Assembly (NCBI RefSeq): GCF_027579695.1
Contig: NC_083570.1
Coordinates: forward strand, 11,468,051-11,532,050
Length of the DNA stretch: 64,000 bases
Origin: Neoarius graeffei
Taxonomy: Eukaryota; Chordata; Actinopteri; Siluriformes; Ariidae
Direction: 5' to 3'
The notes below the pieces were generated by a model. It was not told where the DNA came from. It made no database searches and saw only the letters and a program-made list of their open reading frames with translations. The position numbers and the translations under genes were made by a program. Below are positions 9,669-20,116 of this stretch, piece by piece (position 1 is the first letter of the stretch; each line of letters starts with the position of its first letter).

Positions 9669-10394
9669 TCTGTACACGAGTGCAGCAGTATTCAGCGGTG
9701 TTTTTGACCGACACGATGGCGGTTGTGTACTTTCCAGTCACGTGACTGCAAGATCTCTATTGGTGCGTTCATGTGCTATGGGAATTATGGTAAATACCAA
9801 ACGCCGACATGGAAAGCACACATGAACGCCCCCTCTTGTGGTATTTTCCACTGGGCAACTCGTAGAAAATTTTGATACACGAGTTGCCGAGATGAGATGA
9901 ACTTTAACCTTTTCAACATGGCGGCGAGCAGTACAAGACTAGCTTATGAACCAAGAAAGAAGTGGTTTTCACCTACGGAAAGCTGACTCTCACCTTTTAA
10001 ACGAGTCATGTTATGTATTAGGGCTGCACGATATCAGAAAAATATGCGATATTCGATAACATGACTGAATATCTCGATATCGATATGTATCACGATAATT
10101 AAATATATACTGTTTTTCTTACCTCTACTCGCTGTTCTGCCCTGTATCTAGCATTTAAAAAAAAAAACACCCAATGCATCGCTTCCATTCCAACATTATT
10201 TTTTATTGGAAAAACATGGCTACACCTGCAATGGTGTCCATCAATCATCTTTAAATCTCTTAATTTTTGTGAGCGCAGCAGAAAATGTCTTAAGTTGAAG
10301 TAAACAAAAAACTGAAAACTACATTACATTAGCATAAAGCATTCAAAATGGCAATTTCAGCGGCTCCCGGGAGATGAAGGTGAGCGACACAGAT

Positions 10395-10709
10395 TCACCA
10401 TAAACTCAAACACAATCTATTAATAACACATGCGGGTGAGAGAGCAGTGGTGTGTGTGTGTGTGAGAGAGAGTGAGAGAGAGCGCGGTTTTATGTTTTTA
10501 TGCTGCTGTACATCAGTGTTTGTCCCAGTGAGCCGCCCCACCACTGTTTTACAGGTACATGTCTTGCAAAGTACCCGAGTTTGCAGTACGTCATCCCTCC
10601 TGAATCCAAAGTACTTCCAAATAGCAGACGTGCATTTTTTTTTGGAAACCAGTTCCTCCTCACACAAGTTTGTCTCACCACACTTGCTACCGCTCGCACC
10701 TTCCGCCAT
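10395..10709 (-). pseudogene. BED-type zinc finger exon of a hAT transposase (remnant)
   Basis: From Met at 10709 the frame reads MAEGASGSKCG, then CTSAIWKYFGFRRDDVL and VLCKTC. S-x-I-W-K-Y-F-G-F followed by C-x2-C is the first half of the BED finger of ZBED1-like hAT transposases. The second half (NL..HL..H) is not recognisable; the frame continues into Ser/His-Thr repeats made by the (TG)n/(AG)n stretch at 10449-10484. It lies inside a short, internally deleted element, so no transposase is made here. Confidence 0.6.
10449..10484 (+). repeat. (TG)n(AG)n simple repeat
   Basis: A TG run followed by AG-rich units, inside the hAT element. Confidence 0.9.
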
Positions 10710-11310
10710 CACCACGAGGCTGTTACTTGTTTTGCAATAGGGGGCGGAGTTATCCCGCGGCACTTGTTGACATTCAAATGTGATTGGACGGCACAGAAAA
10801 ATGTGCCTTTTATCGAAATTTAAGTAATTTTTGCGGTATGTGTATCGCAAACTATGATATCGTGATATCGATACTTTTTCGATATATTGTGCAGCCCTAT
10901 TATGTATATTATATTATTATAATATGTATATTATAGCCTAATACAAAATATTCTGTGGCTGTCCAAAGAATGCCAACAATGATCTAGATACTGGCTACTC
11001 TCAGGCTACGTTCACACTGCAGGCTGAAGTGACTCAAATCCGATCTTTTCGCCCATATGTGACCTGTATCCGATCTTTTATTGACAATATGAACGACACA
11101 GATCCGATTTTTTCAAATCCGACCCAGGCCGTTTGGATGTGTGGTCCTAATTCCGATTCCTATCCGCTCTTTTCATATGCGACTTCAGTCTGAACCGCCA
11201 GGTCGCATTCATCCGACTTACACGTCATCAACAAGCCGCAAACGTCACTATTCTGCGCTGAAGTAGGCGGCGGGTCTCTCAAAAAAAGTTACAACAACAT
11301 GGCGCATAAT

Positions 11311-11672
11311 CACGGGCGCAGATAGAGGGTGGGATTCGTCCCACCCAGATTTAAATTCACTTCGTTCGGTCCCCCCCACTTTGCATAAGGCAAACCTCAC
11401 GGAAAAATCAAAAGACTAATTACCATTCGGTTTATTGAGGTGCACAGCAGTGTATACATAGTTGCAACAACTCACATAAAACAAAACAAAGACTGATATT
11501 CGGTTGGTTGAGCTGCGCAGACTGCACAGGTTGCGAGCTCGAGCTTGGTTGCTATAGTAACCCACAACAAGTTTGACAGGCATATCGGGGTTGGGGTTGG
11601 TTTGCTGGCAGCTTTGTCCCCCCCCCAGTTTTTTGTCCCCCCCCCAGTTCAAAAAACGTATCTGCACCCCTG
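11311..11672. mobile_element. hAT-type element with CACGGGCGCAGATAG ends, copy 1
   Basis: Left CACGGGCGCAGATAGAGG and right (reversed) CAGGGGTGCAGATACG. Flanks CGCATAAT and CGCATGAC agree at 6 of 8 positions, a decayed duplication. The longest relative is at 15795-17442 and a second equivalent insertion is at 62265-62652. It sits just after the start codon of the Myb/SANT exon. Confidence 0.82.
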
Positions 11673-11833
11673 CGCATGACATCAATGCGAGGGACGCTTC
11701 GGGCTGTGAAGGTTCTGAATCTTCTCAATGGAAGGACGCAGAGGTTAGGGAGCTGATTTCCATTTGGGGGGATGCAGCTATTCAAGCTAGATTGGATGGG
11801 TCATACCGCAACCGGGCGGTTTTACTTCCGTAA
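11673..11833 (+). pseudogene. Myb/SANT-like exon of a Harbinger element, cut after its start codon
   Basis: The frame reads AHDINARDASGCEGSESS, WKDAEVRELISIWGDAAIQA and RLDGSYRNRAV, then stops at 11831. W-x-x-x-E-[VT]-x-x-L-[IL]-x-[IL]-W-G and L-D-G-x-x-R-N are hallmarks of the Myb/SANT-like (trihelix) domain of the DNA-binding protein of Harbinger elements. The original ATG is at 11299 (ATGGCGCAT), separated from the rest by the 362-bp hAT. The exon ends in a stop soon after the RNRAV motif, so only the first two helices remain. Confidence 0.75.
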
Positions 11834-12650
11834 ACACTGGCCATCATAGACGTCGCCAGACCCATTTTAGGGTAGCTCCAGCCACCCTATCTTATGGCAA
11901 AGCCACCCTATATTTTTTGCCCTTTTTAAAATTATTTATATTTTTATTTTTTTTCCCAAAAAAAACAAAGGCAGTAAAGCACTGAACATGAGCCATCAAG
12001 AACGCAAGTTAATCCGAACAACAGTTTCTGCTTGCTTATTTATTGTTTAATGCAGTATTATTAATATCGTTATGATTCCTCCTCATTGGCTCTGTGTCAA
12101 GCATCACGTCGAGTGGTAGGCTAGTAGGACTTAAAAAACTACGCGGGCATTCTGCAGCAGGCGCGGTGCGGGCTTCCATTGAGTTGGGTTTGCAGAGAGT
12201 CAGAATTCTATGCTTTCATTTGCAGACACACACGGTGAGATTGTAATTTGATGTCAGCGGTTTGCATTTGCTTAACTTTACCTAGGCTATAAAGGCTTCA
12301 TAACCTTGCAGTCATGGCTATCGAAAATGGCATAGTTATGGCCCTTTTCCACTACCCTTTTTCAGCTCACTTCAGCTCGCTTCAGCTCACTTCAGCCCGA
12401 CACGGCTCGCGTTTCGACTACCAAAAACCAGCACGACTCAGCTCGTTTCAGCCCTGCTTAGCCCCTAAAACTCGCACGGTTTTGGAGTAGGGCTGAAGCG
12501 AGCCAAACCGAGCTGAGTGAGGCTAGGGGTGTGAGCAGACACTCCCCTGTGCACTGATTGGTGAGGAGGAGTGTCCTCACATGCCCACACGCCCCGCGAG
12601 CGCGCTGGGATCTGTAAACACCGCAAACCCGGAAGAATAATAATTACGAA

Positions 12651-12779
12651 TTACGAGAATTTCTGAAGCCTTATGCGCCTCGCCTCATCTATACGCTCTT
12701 GCCAGTATCTGTTGGCGTTGTCGGTGACAACAAGCCACAGCACCAAGACCAGCAACACTAACGACTCCATGTCCTCCAT
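12651..12779 (-). CDS. Conserved 42-residue frame MEDMESLVLL, copy 1
   Basis: Reads MEDMESLVLLVLVLWLVVTD, then NANRYWQERIDEARRIRLQK, FS and stop. The same frame with small changes is in the other two copies (32749-32877 and 55741-55869). A hydrophobic helix followed by an Arg-rich segment fits the N-terminus of a HARBI1-like nuclease. I infer it is a retained 5' coding end; the frame length is kept in all three copies although two copies differ in the tail. Confidence 0.5.
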   Translation of the reverse strand: MEDMESLVLLVLVLWLVVTDNANRYWQERIDEARRIRLQKFS

Positions 12780-12882
12780 GTTTATTGTTTACTATTCGGG
12801 TCGTGAGACTACCGCTTAAAAGATCACTGAATCAGTGACATACAGAGCATCGTGGACGAGTTCGCGGAGCGCAAGGCTCGCC

Positions 12883-13290
12883 GTATGCCCTTCAAATAAT
12901 GCGCGCAGTAGGCTATTGATGTTTTATTATGAGCCATGTACAGTATGTCGCCGAATGTTTTTTTGTTTCTGAGTTACATGTTCGTTTGAAGGACTTAATG
13001 TACAAAATAACATAGTTGCACCCCGTAGTGTTGAAATTGGTAAACACAGTGCATTCAGTGAGGTTTGCACCGCCCTCCTTTTATTTCTGACTCTTCCTGT
13101 CACCGTTGCAACCTCTGAGCGCTCATTCGTATGCCCTTCAAATAATGTGCGCAGTATAGGCTATTGATGTTTTATTATGAGCCATGTACAGTATCCTAAT
13201 GTTTTTTGTTTCTGAGTTACATGTTCGTTTGAAGGACTTGATGTACTAAATAACATAGTTGCACCCGGTAGTGTTGAAATTGGTAAACAC
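12883..13290 (+). repeat. Direct repeat pair flanking a hAT coding piece
   Basis: Units 12883-13047 and 13129-13290 are about 163 bp each, starting GTATGCCCTTCAAATAATG and ending GAAATTGGTAAACAC. The same pair occurs in the 31925-33191 copy, so it predates the spread of this element version. Confidence 0.9.
13051..13128 (+). pseudogene. hAT transposase C-terminal dimerisation fragment
   Basis: Twenty-six codons read AFSEVCTALLLF, LTLPVTVATSERSF. This is the conserved hAT C-terminal dimerisation motif (LTLPVTVATSERSFS). It lies between two copies of a direct repeat inside a Harbinger-like element and is followed in the same direction by a hAT-like end (reversed CAGTGGCGGAAC, about 13389-13400). 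I read it as the 3' stump of a hAT that inserted into the ancestor of this element. Confidence 0.75.
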
Positions 13291-15396
13291 CGCAGTTGCG
13301 GACATTTTGTAGCCTAAAATGATGTTATGATAAGCTTTAATAAAGGGCCCGGTCATTTGCCCCGCCCCCGGCCCGGCTCTGACTTGTTCCGCCACTGTCA
13401 CTGATGTCACTGTTTGCGCTGCTTACCGACATCACGTGACGTCCACCCACTTTCGCTAACTCCACCCAATGTGTCCACCCACTTCCAGCCAGCACGGTTC
13501 AGTGCGGTTGTAGTCGAAATGCAACTCCAACAGCCCCGCTCAGCTCGACTCAGCTCGACTCAGCACGGCACGGCTCAGCCGCGTTTGTAGTGGAAAAGCG
13601 GCAATAGTCAGCTGAATGACAACAAAGTCATAGACCGTTTTGCCACTCTGAAAATTAGAAGGCACTCTTTGATGCTTCCACCCACAAAGTAGAAAGTTTG
13701 TCTTAAGTCGTTCAAGTGGGTTTACTGATCCATTTCGAATAGTGATGGGAACAGATTGTTATCTGTATAGTTATAAGTTGTACTATCTCCTGGATAGTTT
13801 TCATATACTGTGAATTTAATTTTACTTAATCTGTTAAATTGACATTTCCTTTGTTTCATAACACATCACTGCTATTTGCATTAAAACTTGTCAACAGACT
13901 AATGTGAAAAAGTCTCAAGGATATCCTTCTTTGTGATGATGCTATTGTCTATTGTCTACTGTCTATTTATGACAACTTGTATTTTAGGTTAAACTGTAGG
14001 TTATGAGCAAATCCATCAAAGACAAAGCCGTTTTTTTGTAATTTTCTCACATGTAGTAGACATACAAAGAAATTATAACTATGTTTCTCACTGTGCCAGG
14101 TGTAGACAAAGACATGCCAAAGTATACAGGACACACACACACACAAACAGGGTTATTGCAAAGCAGCAGAGGGCGTATTGCAAAGTCATGTAAAGTAAAT
14201 GGTGCAAAAGGTATAGTGCAAGTAATGTGGTAGACATATGGGGGGGTTTGAGACCAAGTTTTCATTCCTGGCTTAATGGCAGCATAGTGGTGCAGATTTC
14301 TAGTTTCCTGGCAGGCTATGGGTGGGGTGGGTGGGGTGGGGGGGGTATGAAGATGTTGGTAAATCTGGTGGTTAGAGAACATAGTCTTCTGTAGAATATT
14401 TACATGATGATTTGTGAAGCACTTGCCCTCTTCAGTTTGCGCAGGAATGCATGACACCTACCATTGTTTTTTCACATTTTTGTAGTTTAGCTGGTGAAGT
14501 TGCTTCAGCAAGCAATTAAATGATGAAAGCAATTTTAAAATAGAATAGAAATGGTGGGAAGTGTGTCCCCAAGGTGTGATGCTCTTGAAATAATGAATTG
14601 ATTGACAGCCTTAGTAGGTGCTCTGAAAAATGTTCGGCGCGCGCTGCGCGCACACAATACCTTTTCTCCTCTGGGTGCTAAGCTACCCCTGTCTCTCAAA
14701 CCTAGTGACGTCCCTGCTGGCCATGCTCACTGCGTGTGACGTCGTCGTATCCTGCAATGCGCATGCGGAACACTTTTAGGTCGCTTTTCGTTCATACTGC
14801 GGATCACATACAAGTCGCATATATTTGTTAATGTGAACGACCTCACAAAAAAATCGGATTTCACAAAAAAATCGGAATTGAGCATTAAGCCTTGCAGTGT
14901 GAACGTAGCGTCATATTCCTGCTGCAGCTGATGAACAAGGCAATCTAGAATTGTTTTAGCCAAATAACAGGCCTGATTCTGAATCTGGTCCACCAGCTTT
15001 AATTTGTCAACAACAACAAAAGCATGTGAACACAACACCACTTCCCAACTGGAAAATATCATCTTCCCATAGCCAGTGATGGGAATAACGGCGTTAGAAA
15101 TAAACAGCGTTACTAACGGCGTTACTTTTTGTAGTAACGAGTAATCTAACTAATTACTTTTTACATCGTTATAACGCCGTTCCCGTTACTTACAATAAAA
15201 TGCTCTGCGTTACTTTATTAAAGCTGTTCTCATCTGGCACGCTGCTCATTCAGCCTTTCTTTACTCTGCTTTAGTGTGGGGCGGGGAGACGCAAGACAAC
15301 GGCACAGTAAGCCAATCAGAGTAGATTTGGACAACATACGTAGGTAGGCCACGCCTACTGCACTACTGCGCGCTCTTTCAATCGGAAGACACAGCG

Positions 15397-15546
15397 ATGG
15401 CGAGCGGTCAGCCCAGCACTGCGCTTTCACACTGGAAATACAGCCAGGACTTTTCATTACTTGAAATAAAAGGCAAGAGTGTCTACGTGCAATGCACATT
15501 ATGTCGAGGAACAAAGCGTTTGTCCTCGTCAGTGGCCAGTAATTAG
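15397..15546 (+). CDS. hAT first exon, BED-like finger start (array unit 1)
   Basis: A 49-codon frame reads MASGQPSTALSHWKYSQDFS, LLEIKGKSVYVQCTLC and then SVASN-stop. A basic residue-rich segment with V-x-C-x2-C is the first half of the finger seen in fish hAT transposases; the His half would be in the next exon, which is missing. Non-autonomous. Confidence 0.6.
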   Translation: MASGQPSTALSHWKYSQDFSLLEIKGKSVYVQCTLCRGTKRLSSSVASN

Positions 15547-16239
15547 TAACAATTTTAATAACTACAAAAATATATTAAATTTGATAGATGTCTTATCTCA
15601 CATTGTCCCACAAAAATATTAATATAGTGTAGATAACGTTACTAACTGGTTCTGTTAAGTGTCCATTTCAGTCATTAAACACATTTAACATTTACTTTTA
15701 TTATGATTACACTAATTGAATTTTTTTTTTTTTTGGGGGGGGACACAAAATGTAACGGAATAATTACTTTCCCTGGTAATTAGTTACTTTTATGCACGGG
15801 CGCAGATAGAGGGGGGGACGGGGGGGATTCGTCCCACCCAGATTTAAATTCACCTCGTTCGGTCCCCCCCACTTATAGGGAGGAAAAAAACGTCTATGCT
15901 GTCTTTCTTTGCATAAGGCAAACCTCACGGAAAAATCAAAAGACTAATTACCATTCGGTTTATTGAGGTGCACAGCAGTACATTTTTTTTTTGATTGATT
16001 GATTTCGCAATAGAAACATATACATAACATGTGAACATATAATATAAATATAAATATTGCGGAGGATAACTCAAAAAGTAAAAATACTTATTTCCATTGT
16101 GGTCCTCGAAATACATACATAGTTGCAACTGCGCAGACTGCACAGGTTGCGAGCTCGAGCTTGGTTGCTATGGTTACCGACAACAAGTTTGACAGGCATA
16201 TCGGGGACAGCTCCTCCTAGTTCAGGACCCCAACACGGC

Positions 16240-16299
16240 ATGATGAAGGGTGCCAAAAGGAAGAAAACAATTGCATCGTTTTTTCAAAAAACAACGACT
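16240..16299 (+). CDS. hAT transposase first exon
   Basis: Twenty codons, MMKGAKRKKTIASFFQKTTT, end at a GTAAGT donor. K-[RK]-K-K-T-I-A-S-F-F-Q is the usual start of TTF-finger hAT transposases of fish. Further exons are not present in this copy. Confidence 0.65.
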
Positions 16300-16815
16300 G
16301 TAAGTAAACTGTGCCTTACTTTATCATATCACCTTGCAATTTTTTGATAGTCTGTTCAAAGTAATGTCGTAGTGAAAGTAAAATCGTACGGAGTAGAGAA
16401 GCCTTTCTGGTAGCCTCCTTCTTTCGGTGGCAGCCTGTAGATACAGTGCTCAGAAGGCAGTTTTAATGTTTAATCTGGCGTTCCCTGCCATAATTTCAGC
16501 GAGCATATTGTTTCATAAGGAAACTTTGCGAAGAGTTGTTGACTGACTGCCGCTCATGCAACACACAGGCATAGTTAGAAAGTCAGGATGCACTGGTTTA
16601 CACTTTACACACACACACATAGCCCAGCCTCTCGCTATGTTTAACAGTTGGAACTTAGCGGTTTTAAAACTAGTTTTGCAGTTTTGCAATTTCTGTGTGT
16701 GATGATAATGTGTAAACTTTGGATTTCCATAGGCTATGTTAAAATGTTATCATTGTCCGGGCCTGCAGGTAGTTCCTGGTGATGGCAGTGAGGGAGGTGA
16801 AATAACATGTATACA

Positions 16816-17346
16816 CACTACCGTTCAAAAGTTTGGGGTCACCCAGACAATTTTGTGTTTTCCATGAAAAGTCACACTTTTATTTCCCACCATAAGTTGT
16901 AAAATGAATAGAAAATATAGTCGAGACATTTTTCTGGCCATTTTGAGCATTTAATCGACCCCACAAATGTGATGCTCCAGAAACTCAATCTGCTCAAAGG
17001 AAGGTCAGTTTTATAGCTTCTCTAAAGAGCTCAACTGTTTTCAGCTGTGCTAACATGATTGTACAAGGGTTTGCTAATCATCCATTAGCCTTCTGAGGCA
17101 ATGAGCAAACACATTGTACCATTAGAACACTGGAGTGAGAGTTGCTGGAAATGGGCCTCTATACACCTATGGAGATATTGCACCAAAAACCAGACGACAT
17201 TTGCAGCTAGAATAGTCATTTACCACATTAGCAATGTATAGAGTGTATTTCTGATTAGTTTAAAGTGATCTTCATTGAAAAGAACAGTGCTTTTCTTTCA
17301 AAAATAAGGACATTTCAAAGTGACCCCAAACTTTTGAACGATAGTG
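16816..17346. mobile_element. Tc1-type MITE (CACTACCGTTCAAAAG), copy 1
   Basis: Ends CACTACCGTTCAAAAGTTTG and (reversed) CACTATCGTTCAAAAGTTTG. The right flank is TA; the left is CA, a mutated TA. At 531 bp with no coding capacity it was mobilised by a Tc1/mariner transposase. Two other copies (37757-40109 and 61748-63334) contain insertions but have the same net length. Confidence 0.93.
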
Positions 17347-17371
17347 TACACACACACACACACACACACAT
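17347..17371 (+). repeat. (CA)n microsatellite
   Basis: About 11 CA units directly after the MITE end. Confidence 0.9.
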
Positions 17372-17462
17372 ATATACACAAAATGGAATCATTTGCTGAC
17401 AGCTCAGTCCCCCCCAGTTCAAAAATCCTATCTGCGCCCCTGCTTTTATGACAAAGTAACTC

Positions 17463-18751
17463 CAGGGGCGTGTTTAGCCTATTTTTGGGGGTGCTCAAGC
17501 ACCCCCAAAAACGAGCTCAGCACCCCCTAGCTCAGCACCCTCAAAAACACTGCTTTTGCACGTAATTTTCAGAAATAAGTGCCCTTGCGCACTGCGCAAT
17601 GAATGTGTGCGCGGCCGTGTGTGTGTTCTTGAATTCACCTGTTACGTGATAGTTCTATGAGCAGTAAAATACCTCTCCTCCTTGCGTCCCCTCTGATTGG
17701 GTTGCCTGTCTGTGCGAGTGCTTGCTACGACATGGTGTTTTTTTTAACTGGATTCCACGCCGATGAGGAACTCGAAGTAGCACCTGAGTATTACTGGCAT
17801 AGCGAGATGTGAAGGTACGGACCGGAGTTACAATTGTTAAACACAACACAATAATATGCATAATGCAATATTGATGTTCCCTGGTCTATGAACAGAATGA
17901 TAAAAACAACATTTATCATCCATATCGAGATACTTTTGTGCAGAGCTGTACAAGTGCTACGGTGCTAGACCACCGTGTGTTAGTCAATTTTATTTAATGT
18001 AACATAGCGTTTACTAATGTAAACTAATGTAAAATCATAATAATACACACTATTATTGCAGGGCGGCACGGTGGTGTAGTGGTTAGCGCTGTCGCCTCAC
18101 AGCAAGAAGGTCCTGGGTTCGAGCCCCGTGGCCGGCGAGGGCCTTTCTGTGCGGAGTTTGCATGTTCTCCCCGTGTGCGCGTGGGTTTCCTCCGGGTGCT
18201 CCGGTTTCCCCCACAGTCCAAAGACATGCAGGTTAGGTTAACTGGTGACTCTAAATTGAGCGTAGGTGTGAATGTGAGTGTGAATGGTTGTCTGTGTCTA
18301 TGTGTCAGCCCTGTGATGACCTGGCGACTTGTCCGGGGTGTACCCCGCCTTTCGCCCGTAGTCAGTTGGGATGGGCTCCAGCTTGCCTGCGACCCTGTGG
18401 AAGGATAAAGCGGCTAGAGATAATGAGATGAGAATGAGACTATTATTGCACAATACACAATAACACATTAATTAACAATTACCACTGTTCAAAATGAATA
18501 GCTCCAACATTACAAATGCAGTAGTAGGTCTTGTTTAGTTAAAAATATAACGTAAATATTTGTGTCAGTGGTTGTAAATGTGTAGATATAGTTTATTGGG
18601 TCAGCTTCTGTTAAAACATTGCATAAGTCTAGTCTTGTCTAGTCTAGTCTAAATGCGGAATAAACATGGAAACACTGTCGTTCAAGCCAGGTGCCTCTGT
18701 CAGCTCTGGGGGCTAAGCACCCCCAAAGATCAGATGCTAGAATCGCCCCTG
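17463..18751 (+). mobile_element. hAT-type element with CAGGGGCGTGTTTAGCC ends, copy 1
   Basis: Ends CAGGGGCGTGTTTAGCC and (reversed) CAGGGGCGATTCTAGC; AGTAACTC duplicated exactly (17455-17462 and 18752-18759) inside array unit 1. Next to each end are short inverted motifs GGGGGTGC/GCACCCCC. It lacks about 150 bp present in the second, reversed copy at 21891-25096. A SINE is nested inside. Confidence 0.95.
18062..18437 (+). mobile_element. V-SINE, full length
   Basis: Box A region GGCGGCACGGTGGTGTAGTG, box B GGTTCGAGCCCC, core and 3' tail ending in GAGATAATGAGATGAGA. Target duplication ACTATTATTGCA at about 18050-18061 and 18438-18449. Confidence 0.95.
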
Positions 18752-19162
18752 AGTAACTCCGTTACTAACTCAGTTACTTTTTGGGAAAAGTAACTAGTAA
18801 CTATAACTAATTACTTTTTGAAAGTAACGTGCCCAACACCAGTGATGGGAATAACGGCGTTAGAAATAAACGGCGTTACTAACGGCGTTACTTTTTTTAG
18901 TAACGAGTAATCTAACTAATTACTTTTTACATCGTTATAACGCCGTTCCCGTTACTTACAATAAAATGCTCTGCGTTACTTTATTAAAGCTGTTCTCATC
19001 TGGCACGCTGCTCGCTCAGCCTTTCTTTCCTCTGCTTTAGTGTGGGGCGGGGAGACGCGAGACAACGGCATAGTCAGCCAATCAGAGTAGATTTGGACAA
19101 CATACGTAGGTAGGCCACGCCTACTACACTACTGCGCACTCTTTCAATCGGAAGATCCAGCG

Positions 19163-19312
19163 ATGGCGAGCGGTCAGCCCAGCACTGCGCTTTCACACTG
19201 GAAATACAGCCAGGACTTTTCATTACTTGAAATAAAAGGCAAAAATGTCTACGTGCAATGCACATTATGTCGAGGAACAAAGCGTTTGTCCTCGTCAGTG
19301 GCCAGTAATTAG
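19163..19312 (+). CDS. hAT first exon (array unit 2)
   Basis: Same 49-residue frame as in unit 1 with one visible change (IKGKNVYV). Confidence 0.6.
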   Translation: MASGQPSTALSHWKYSQDFSLLEIKGKNVYVQCTLCRGTKRLSSSVASN

Positions 19313-19966
19313 TAACAATTTTAATAACTACAAAAATATATTACATTTGATAGATGTCTCACATTGTCCCACAAAAATATTAATATAGTGTAGATAACAT
19401 TACTAACTGGTTCTGTTAATTGTCCATTTTGGTCATTAAACACATTTAACATTCACTTTTATTATGATTACACTGATTGAATTTTTTTTTTGGGGGGGGA
19501 CACAAAATGTAACGGAATAATTACTTTCCCTGGTAATTAGTTACTTTTATGACAAAGTAACTCCGTTACTAACTCCGTTACTTTTTGGGAAAAGTAACTA
19601 GTAACTATAACTAATTACTTTTTGAAAGTAACGTGCCCAACACCAGTGATGGGAATAACGGCGTTAGAAATAAACGGCGTTACTAACGGCGTTACTTTTT
19701 TTAGTAACGAGTAATCTAACTAATTACTTTTTACATCGTTATAACGCCGTTCCCGTTACTTACAATAAAATGCTCTGCGTTACTTTATTAAAGCTGTTCT
19801 CATCTGGCACGCTGCTCGCTCAGCCTTTCTTTCCTCTGCTTTAGTGTGGGGCGGGGAGATGCGAGACAACGGCATAGTCAGCCAATCAGAGTAGATTTGG
19901 ACAACATACGTAGGTAGGCCACGCCTACTACACTACTGCGCACTCTTTCAATCGGAAGATCCAGCG

Positions 19967-20116
19967 ATGGCGAGCGGTCAGCCCAGCACTGCGCTTTCAC
20001 ACTGGAAATACAGCCAGGACTTTTCATTACTTGAAATAAAAGGCAAAAATGTCTACGTGCAATGCACATTATGTCGAGGAACAAAGCGTTTGTCCTCGTC
20101 AGTGGCCAGTAATTAG
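19967..20116 (+). CDS. hAT first exon (array unit 3)
   Basis: Identical by eye to the unit 2 exon, exactly 804 bp downstream. Confidence 0.6.
   Translation: MASGQPSTALSHWKYSQDFSLLEIKGKNVYVQCTLCRGTKRLSSSVASN

Larger units (their letters stand above)
8717..9758. mobile_element. AT-flanked element carrying YqaJ-type and LINE fragments
   Basis: Left GGAGCACTTGCATGTGACGT and right (reversed) AGAGATCTTGCAGTCACGTG are imperfect inverted repeats that continue inward to a shared ACCATCGTGTCGGTC (about 8762 and 9712). Each end touches AT (8715-8716 and 9759-9760). A 2-bp AT target and a YqaJ-type reading frame together are reported features of ISL2EU elements, so that is my tentative class. A (TTCTAC)-like simple repeat lies at about 8795-8850. 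Confidence 0.7.
10019..10899. mobile_element. hAT-type element with TAGGGCTGCACGATAT ends, copy 1
   Basis: Left TAGGGCTGCACGATATC and right GATATATTGTGCAGCCCTA, with exact 8-bp duplication TTATGTAT (10011-10018 and 10900-10907). Subterminal ATCGATAT/GATATCG repeats at both ends can fold. A related element is at 23409-24770, also with an exact 8-bp duplication. Confidence 0.95.
12339..13603. mobile_element. CTTTTCCACTAC-ended Harbinger-like element, copy 1
   Basis: Left TGGCCCTTTTCCACTACC and right (reversed) TGCCGCTTTTCCACTACA, followed by repeated CAGCTC/CAGCCC motifs. Flanks are TTA (12336-12338) and ATA (13604-13606). Full-length relatives are at 31925-33191 and a shorter one at 55491-56166, with clean ATA and TTA duplications. 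The 1265-bp body carries a 42-codon frame (12651-12779, minus), a tandem repeat, and a piece of hAT coding sequence. Confidence 0.92.
11845..14716. mobile_element. hAT-type element with GACGTC-containing ends
   Basis: Left CATAGACGTCGCCAGACCC and right (reversed) CAGGGACGTCACTAGG; CTGGCCAT is duplicated exactly (11837-11844 and 14717-14724). The copy of the surrounding Harbinger element at 61958-63010 lacks it and has one CTGGCCAT, which confirms the insertion. It contains the 12339-13603 element. No transposase exon was recognised in its own ~1.6 kb. Confidence 0.95.
11004..14910 (+). mobile_element. Harbinger-like element with Myb/SANT exon, copy 1
   Basis: Left GGCTACGTTCACACTGCAGG and right CTTGCAGTGTGAACGTAGCG are inverted; TCA is duplicated (11001-11003 and 14911-14913). 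A second copy at 61958-63010 has the same ends with TAA duplicated. A 3-bp target plus a Myb/SANT-like exon fits PIF/Harbinger, whose autonomous members encode a Myb-like protein and a nuclease. Two hATs (11311-11672 and 11845-14716) are inserted; without them both copies are about 665 bp. Confidence 0.92.
15795..17442. mobile_element. hAT-type element with CACGGGCGCAGATAG ends, longest copy
   Basis: Left CACGGGCGCAGATAGAGG and right CTATCTGCGCCCCTG. The exact 8-bp CTTTTATG flanks it (15787-15794 and 17443-17450); uninterrupted array units read TTACTTTTATGACAAAG here, confirming the empty site. It carries a transposase first exon (16240-16299) and a nested Tc1-type MITE (16816-17346). Confidence 0.96.
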
